Source: Ixodes scapularis
Taxonomy: Eukaryota; Arthropoda; Arachnida; Ixodida; Ixodidae
Direction: 5' to 3'
Assembly (NCBI RefSeq): GCF_016920785.2
Contig: NW_024609884.1
Coordinates: 36,313,035 to 36,377,034 of the forward strand
DNA length: 64,000 bases
In this document: positions 42,801 through 51,800 of the stretch, in pieces
Position numbering within the stretch: the first letter of the stretch is position 1
Layout: every line of letters starts with the position of its first letter
The notes under the pieces: model-generated
Databases searched by the model: none
What the model was told of the DNA's origin: nothing
Seen by the model: the letters and a program-made list of their open reading frames with translations, nothing else
Translations under genes and position numbers: made by a program

Positions 42801-45800
42801 TTGGTTTTTACCACTTGTTTCTTGAAATACTAAACTGCCATCGTAAGGGTTGAAAGGAAGTATTTGCAAATTGCTTTTCTAACAAAGTCGAACGAAAAAC
42901 TGCTACACGTGGCCCCACACTGCACAAACATGCCCACAGGCAGAGCAACAGCCCCACACCATGTGCAATTATTCTTAAGATGGAGTCTGGGGAATGCAAC
43001 AAGAGAGCCAGGACCCAAAGAACAGGACAGACATGCACGACTTCAATGCTATTAATATATGCAAACTTCGAAACAGTGCGAAAAAGACAAAGGACAAGAA
43101 CGAGAAGTGAACGAACACAACGCTGACTGGCAACTGAAGTTTATTCCTGCGAGGGACAAAAAGGAAAACATAAAAGATGCAAGATAGATAAAACATAATC
43201 CACCCCCTTGAGGCATGCCTGAGAACTTAAACAAATCTGCCAAATTTTTTAATGAAAGACACTTCGTCATCCGCCAAAGCCACGGACGTTTCACTGCGAT
43301 AGGTGCTCATGTTCTCCGGTTTTCACGGAGATCAAGATTCTGGCTCGTCACCGCAACAAAGTGACTAAAGAAATTGATGAGGCGTTTTTTATTTCTACCT
43401 ACGGTGCGGACACGTGTGTTAGTGCCCCGTCCGTGGCATTGGTGGATGACGAAGTGTCTTTCATTAAGAAATTCGGCAGATTTGTTTAAGTGCTCGGGCA
43501 TGCCTCAAGAGGGTGGATTATGTTTTATCTATCTTGCATCTTTTATGTTTTCCTTTCTGTTCCTCGCAGGAATAAACTTCAGTTGCCAGTCAGCGTTGTG
43601 TTTGTTCACTTCTCGTTCTTGTCCCTTGTCTTTGTCGCACTGTTTCCAAGTTTGCATTATGAACCAACTAGCCCAACTTCATGCCTTGTTGCTATCAATG
43701 TATGTTGTGTTCTGCGTCTTTTGTCTCTTACAGCACTCGTCGAACTCCACCTCAAGAATGTTAAAAAAAAACTGAAACGCTTCTTGAAAAAAAAAAAAAA
43801 AAGAGTTAGAGGTGAATTTTGGCATATTTTGATCCCGTGAATCTGAATATCACGTCCGTTTTCCTCGAAGATGCAACTAAACGCGAGAAAACAGGAAAAA
43901 CCTCCGACCAGTCGTGATGTCATACTAGGATATTTTGGCCGCCAAGCTCGTGTCGCTCGCATGGGCAGTGTGTGCAATTGCAAGCTTGCCAGGTATATTC
44001 CCCCGCACTGACACCAGTCCAGAGATGGACGTGCCATTTGACCTTTTGGAGCAGGCCTTGTAGCAGGCAAAATGTTGTTTTCGAGCAGGTAGTGGCCCTT
44101 TTGGAGCAGGGTCCAGCATATGTTGGCGTATTACTTGAAAATGAAATAATATATATAAAGCCCATCTCTATTATTGGAACACAGCGCCTGTCGCCTTTTT
44201 AAGACAGGATATATAAAATTCAACAAAGTAAACACAAAAAAACTTTTTAAAATAAAGTCTGCTTGTCAGATAAACAAATACAATTAAATATGTCATACTG
44301 AGTTCTGATGGTACAGGAGATTTAGTTTTATCAGCCTGCACTTCTTTTAAGGTATCTGCAGCAGCATCTAACGACCCTCACTGTTGTGGAATGTTTTAGT
44401 TCAGATTAGAGTTGTCTTTCGGGCAGCAGCTTCAAATATTGTGGTATCTGATATTCGCTTCAAAAATTCTGATTCATTTTCAATGTGCTGGCGAAGTCAA
44501 GATCGGATCACGGCGAGTTAACCCGTTGAGTGCGCTCCTTGGCATGCACCGACGCGCTGCAGAGAAGCGACACCCGCGGAGCAGACACCGCAGTTGTGCG
44601 AGTCGCGCAGTGCTTTGTGCTCCGAAAAGGACGGTGAGGCTTTACCAGCACTACATCCAGAGTTTCGTGCAACTCAACTATACTTCGTTTCAGCTTCGGT
44701 GCGAGCGCAGCCGAAGCTACAAGCACGCGCATGGAGCCCATAACGGTGCCCACACTGCACGAGCCGATGCGCGAGTCAGGAATGCACAGAGCATTGGGCT
44801 CGCGCTAGCTTTGACTTCGCTGGTAGCTAGCGCACGGGAACAGGGCGGGCCAACACTGAAAACATCCACAAGCTCGGCCTTTTTTTTTTTTTTTTTTTTT
44901 TAAATAGGCTGCTCAGTGGGATGGTTCTTTGCTTAGCCTCTGCGGCTTTGGTCTCGGATGTTGCTAACGTTGTTCCTTTCAATGATGATGATGATAATGC
45001 GCCCTCGCAGTTTCGGTTTGCGTAACAGTTGTGGCGCGGAAAATACCGCGGTACCGCCACGCGCTCTAATAAGACTTAAATTTTTATTTTTTACTGCTAC
45101 ATCTCATCTCGGCGCACGCATGGCACAATTCTTCGGTAAAATGACAATTTGGCGCCACATGTAGCAGGATTGCATCCTTGGCGCAATTGGCACAGCACTT
45201 CCATCACTGCCAGTCATGACTTCTCTTTCAGACCTTTTCGAAAATATCAAAAGTGCATGTGCACAGCTTTGATAGGCGCTGTTGATGCACGAGAGCTGGG
45301 ACTCCGAAAACTCCTAATATGATGTTATGCCCCAAGAAGGAGGGACTTCAGCGGTACTTTAAAAATTACTTTCTGCAGCCTCCGTGTACCAAATTGAAAA
45401 ATAATCTCTATATTCATGATCCTGGAGTTTAAATGAAGACAATTAAAATGTTTTTCCTCAAATACAGAACCGCTTCAGTTTCCCTTTAAACAGAATATTA
45501 AATGAACATGTTCTTCTATGTTCTATCTCTATTCTAAAAATAAAATCAAGGCCGTGGGACTCTTTATGGGACACGGCTGAGAGGGCTGCCACTGAGGGGC
45601 CTCATGCAGAAACCAGGTATCTACAGTACACTAGTTTTCACCATCATTTTTTTTTTTTGCAGCACACTAGTACTCTACAATACTTATTGTCCATTAACTG
45701 TCTGCTACTTGCCCATGCCAAAGTAGAAAGCCTAGGGTTTACTGTAAGCAACCTTTTTTTCGTGAGCTCAGTAGTTCACAAATTCGGCCATAACTATAGT

Positions 45801-48800
45801 TTTGGAATATTTCGCAGGTACTAAATTTCACAAGACTGAAGATATGGAAAATTCCCAAGTCCCTCTGTAGGGTGCCACACTTTTGATAAACCATCGAAGT
45901 ATCATTCTCTGGAAGAACCAAATACAGATCAGCGTTTATGCTGAATTTGTCCGATGTGCCTCACTACCATCATACTTGGGTTCATTTTTCAAGGAAACAA
46001 TGAATGGCATACAGTGATAGGTTTGTAAGATTTTGTAACCAAGTATAGGTGATTTTAGGGTACAAGCTACTCGTGACCGCCGTCACCACGATTACAAGCA
46101 AGACAAAAAAAAAAAAAAGCAAAGCAGCTAAATCTCCAGGGTTCCTCTTAGAAGAGGCACTGGCCCCCTATAATGTCTCTTCTCCGCTACTTCAAACCAG
46201 TCGCATAGGCTACAACCAACCCGTGCCTAGGTTTACCTGATCCACAGGATTGCAAGACTGCAGGTGACACTTTCCTGTGTTAGTAAATTAAAACATGATT
46301 GTAGCAGGTACTATCGGGTACAAATGAAATGTGAACAGCGAAGCGTGTGGCCTTTGATACCTGTTGCGCAACCTAGAGGCAGCTAGGAACTGATAAAACT
46401 GCAGAGTGGAGAGGGGCTACGAGGGTATGCACATCGAAGTAGGTACCTGTAGTTTTCTCAGTTCTTAGTTGCCTCTAGGTAGTGCAGCATGTATTGTAGG
46501 CCATGCACTCTGCTGTTTGCATTTCATTCATACTCAATAGTATGTCGAGGGCCCTCGGAAGCCTTAAGACACAATACGACTCTGCTACGCTTTGGCAAAA
46601 AAATGTCAGTGAGGACATGGGATAAAGTTGTTTAGGTAAATATGCATTCAGAGTCATGACCTTTTTATTTCAGATATACGAATAAAGAAAAGCTACATAG
46701 GATCACATGGAATTTTATGTATACGAGTTTTCACACTTATACCTTTATATAAAATGCTGGCCGCCTCGGTGGCTCCGAGGCGAGAGCACCAGCCTACGGA
46801 TCCCCATGAGGCGGGTTCGAATCCCGGCCGAGGTGCCCGGAATCTGACGGAGGCTTATTGCAGAGAAGGCGCCGTGTAACCGAGCTTTCGGTTACATGTC
46901 AAAAGATCCCCAGGTGGTCTAAATTAATCGTCAGTCCTCCGCTGGGGCATGTCAGACGCCAGTCGTTGAATTCGCACGTAAAACTTTCAAATTTGACTTT
47001 GATATAAATTGCTAACATTTTGCCCAATTCGTTCGCACAGACATATTTTTATGTTGACAATTGTGATTTGCAAAATATGTGGAAGTGAGGTTCTTGTAAA
47101 AATTTAGTCATTTACACTATTTGCTTAGCAGTGAAACCCATTGTTCTTTACATACCCGGTCTCTCCACATGGCCTCTAAAATGTACCTACTGCCCAGGCA
47201 GAAAGCCTGTTCTCAAACATTTTGATACAAACACGGTACAATACCTGCATATAAGCCATCAAACATCACATCGGAAGGGCCAGTCACAGTGTGGTACGGA
47301 GATCCACCAACCTAGGAGCAAAAAAACAATATGTGCAACTATTGACTTTTGGCACCAGTATAACATGACCTGCATGCAGTTTGTCTTTGATTGAATGGTG
47401 AGATTCAAAGCACATGCAATCACAGCAAACCTTATCTAACATGAGGAGCCTGCATTATTATCTACGTACAAGGCGTCCACCGAAGCGGGAAAAGCACAAA
47501 TAGCATAAATCTGAAACCTGACATAGAAACCTGAAATGTAACATTAAGGTATCTTTAGGTGGCAATTATTAAAATTCTGATCTTGAATAGAGTCAAAATA
47601 AAAAGTCTCATGTGCAAGGAACCATAACCTTTAATTTTAGAGGTGGACACTCCACTCAGGGACAAATTTTTCTGGCATTTCCAAAGGAGTGAAGACCACC
47701 TGAGCACAGCTGTGATTAGCGCTCAATGTGCGCGAGTGTATGGGTGCCCATAGCTTTGGTCAAGAAAAGCTGTCCCCAAGTAGAGTGGCCCTGAAAATAT
47801 ACCATTTAAGTCTACCTTTGTGTGCTTACAAGTGTCCCTCCCTCAAACAGCCAATTTAGGTGCTAGGTATTTACTAACTTCATGCTTCTCATGGGTGTAT
47901 ATTGATTTGAATTCCGCTTTTTGAGTTGAGTGATATTTTACCTGGGACTTTTAGAACTAATTTTCCACGTAATCTTTGTCTCAAAAAGATTTTTATTCTG
48001 CCAAAATGCAGATTTATGCAATTTAATTTTCGCTTGCCAATCTTTTGGTAATATCTTTGTACAATATCTATGCAAGCAAACACATTTGTAAAAATATGAA
48101 AATAAGCATGAACTAGCTACTCCAATGCAAATCCTTATAATAGTGATCAGGCAAATCTGTTGAAATTTATGCCAAGATTGAGTTTGCAGACTTTAGCTCA
48201 GATTTACTATATTTGTGCATGAGTACAAGCACTTGTAGCATTTTTCCTAGCCTGCATTGAACATGACTAGCATATTTATAATGCTGATGTTTATATGGTG
48301 TAGCAAATATGACGGAAAGTGTTTCCCAATATGTATTGTATTTAACACAAAATGTCTGAGCAACTGCTGTGGTATACATAGAAATTTCTACCTGAACCTT
48401 CCTGGTATAAAACAGAAATATGCAGTCAACTCTCATTCTTAAGCAAAAAGCACCAGACAAGCACCAGTGACAAATAATATAAAATTGAAAAAAAAAGAAA
48501 ACTGTGTTATGACATAAGCTGTAGTTTACACTGGATGCCATTACTGTATTTGTTGTGGTTCAGCTGCAGCGAGCTTCCACCACATTTATTTCAGATCATC
48601 ATATTCTTCACAGATAAGTTACTCTGCCCACAGCTGTCCTTGAACAAGAGAAACCAAAGCTTCACGGAAGAAACATTAACCTACAGCTCTATTTTGTGCT
48701 GAAACACAGCCCTACTGAACTGTCTGCAAGGCTAGTTATTTCTTTTATAACATTTTTAATCTCTGTTCCTTTTCATGTGCATGTTTCCTGGAGGTCAGAG

Positions 48801-51800
48801 AATCTCTTGTCTATGCCTATGTTTTTTTTCAACATAAGCCCCAATAAACACCATTTTTCTACTGGTACCGAAAATAAACCCTGAAAACCACACAACCCTG
48901 GGAAAAAATAAACCCCCCCAAAAAACAACCTCCAAATTTGAAGAGACATGAAACCCTATAAAAAATGGTTAGTCCCTCAGCATTTTTATCCAAATAATAT
49001 TTTAAGGGTATTAAAATTTTAACAGCTATCATTACAATAAAATGCATGTAAGTGCATTCTTATTGTATGCCTACTCTTGAAAATAAGTACCTCACATTTA
49101 AAATGAGTAGATTAAAAAACCAAACAAATACACACACAAAAAAGGAGGAAGCCACACCCAAAAAACACAGTAGCAAAAAAAAAAAATAGTAAAACTCAAA
49201 AACAAGGCAAAAGAAAAAATTGAGAGAATGCGGTACTATAATTGGAGTGTCCCACGTAACTTGAGCCAAGGTTTATGAATATTTTGATGTCGTTTAGGAA
49301 GACGAAACCAAAGGAATGAGTGTGTTTATTGTTTGGAGCAAGTCAGGCTATTTTTTTTGTTTTGTTTGCCAATTAAAGAATTAATTAAGATTATATAAAG
49401 AATGTTTGAAAGATTTTTTTAGAGCAAAAGTTCCAATGATAAATTTGTACAGTGTCATCAGAAACATGCAAATCAGCAGTTTTTATTAAGAAACCTCTAA
49501 CAGGCTTCATTTTTCCGGGCATAAAAAAAAAACGCAAATAACAACAACAACAAAAAAAGCACATGACTTTGCACTTGCTTGTCTTGTATTGTAGCGTTCT
49601 CAAACATGGCTTAAACGAATTAAGCCTGTCTGCTGGCCAGGCGCGCTGCCACTACAAAAACAAAGCATTGATAATGACGTGTTCATTTTTTTACACAGCC
49701 GAGCTTCAATTTGCGCCCTGTCATTAGTGCCATCCAGTACGTAGGCCCTGGTTGTTCAAGCCACGGTCGAGACTGCTACAATACAAGGTGCACAAGCACT
49801 GTGTCGCGTTTTTTTCATAATTTGTGGGCTTTTTTTAAAACCCGGAAAAACGAACTGTGCAAGAGCTTTCTTGATAAAAAAAAACAAAAAAACACTGAAA
49901 TGGATGTTTTTGAGGATGCTGTACAACTTTATCACGGGATCTTTGGCTCTAAATAGAATATTTCAGAAGTTCACCAATTAATCTTAATTATTTATTTCAT
50001 AAGGAAAAATACAAAAAATGGCCAGACATGCTGCAAACAACGAAGAAACTCGTTCCTTTGGTTTCGTCTTCCTAAAATGCGCCAAAATATTTTTAAACCT
50101 TGGCTCAAGTTACGTGGAACACCCTGTATATGTGCACAAAGAGGAAACAGGTGTGAAAGGGGAAGTATTGCATGTCACTAAAAAGTGTCCCTTCTCACAT
50201 TCAAACTCGGATATTAAAAAAATATATATATCTGCATTATGCATTCTTGCACAGGCCATTAACAAAATTTGGAAGCCTCGTAAATAGCAAGTACTTCAGT
50301 CTTAATGTTTCAAAGATTCCAGTCTCAATAAACATAAAAGCAATATAAAGTTTTATATTAAGCAATATTACTTCTAGATGGAAGATCCTGCAGGAATTCA
50401 TTTCTTTCAGAAATAAGCCCATTCAGAGATGTGCAAATGTGAACACTTTCACAAACAGCTTGCCAATTACATAATAAGCAGCAAAATGATCACATCAGCG
50501 CCTCCATTGCTGAGGGACAAGCTTTTCCCACCTGACGTTGCAACGAGAACAACCAACCCACCCTTGCCATTCCTGCATCTTGCTATTTTGTACACCCCAT
50601 TTTGTGATCACTTGAGACAATGTTAGTTTCCTACCACTGTGTGCCATTAACCACAGTTACGTTGAATAGATGAGATAATTTAAAATATCCAAGCTTTCCG
50701 AATTTGAGGGGTGTGATGAAGCGGGGCTATAGAACTGGTAAACAGTGGAAAGTGCACTTAGAGCTCAAAGGGCACAAGTGTGTAGGAACTGTGGGGTGCC
50801 AATATGGTGTAAAAATGGAATCCACGTGGAAAGCTAATTTCGGGAGATGTGAGGCACCAATGGTCAGACACGACTTCTGAAACGTTTTTAGAGCGCAGCT
50901 CTTAGGCGCCTGTTTCTGGGTTGAATGGCGTCGCCATCGGCATAACTGCGCCACCTCAACACCAATTCAGTTTTCCCGCTAAATTTAGCGGGGAAAATGA
51001 CATCACCTATGAACACCTATGAACAAATTCAGTTTCTCCGCTAGATTTAGCGGGAAAATTGACGTCACTTGGCCTCAACAGCAATTCAAATTCCCGCTAA
51101 ATTTAGCGGGGAAATGAAGTCACGTCTTGGTGTCATGTCACCTAAGGACAAATTCAGTTTCTCCGCTAGATTTAGCGGGAAAATTGACGTCACGTGACCT
51201 CAGCAGCAATTCAATTCCCCGCAAAATGCAGCAGGAAAATTAACGTCATGTGACCTCAACGCCAATTCAGTTTCTTCGTTTAATTTAGCAGGGAAAATGA
51301 TGTCACATGACTTGGTGTTACGTCACCTATGAACAAATTCAATTTCTATGCTAGATTTAGGGGGAACACTGATGTCACGTGACCTCAACAGCAATTTAAC
51401 TCCCTGCTAAATTTAGCGGGAAAACTGATGTCACGTGACCTCAACACTAATTCAGTTTCCCCGCTAAATTTAGCGGGGAAAATGACGTCCCATGACTTGG
51501 CGTCACGTCACCCATGAACAAATTCAGTTTCTCCGCTAGATTTAGCAGGAAAATTGATGTTACGTGCGGAGGATGAGGAGGGGAAGGTACGGGGGGGAGG
51601 AGAAAATGGGGAAGAAAGGTGGAGGGGAGAGGAGGAGGAGTTAAGATGAAGAGGAGGTGAGGGGAGGAGTTGAGATGAAGAGGAGGTGAGGGGAGGAGCA
51701 GGAAAGGAGGAGGGGAGGACGGAAGCAGGAGGAGGAGGGGTATACCCTCCTCTCCTACTCCTCAAGAGCTGCACTCCAATTTCGCATTACAGAGATTTGT

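Noticed and set aside
44412..44903. 163-codon open frame on the + strand
   Set aside because: It lies wholly inside the nested hAT-like element, crosses a T tract, and shows no domain.
46759..46850. Functional tRNA gene
   Set aside because: A and B boxes are present but the sequence continues into a conserved unrelated body, occurs again at 61943, and has target duplications: it is a SINE.
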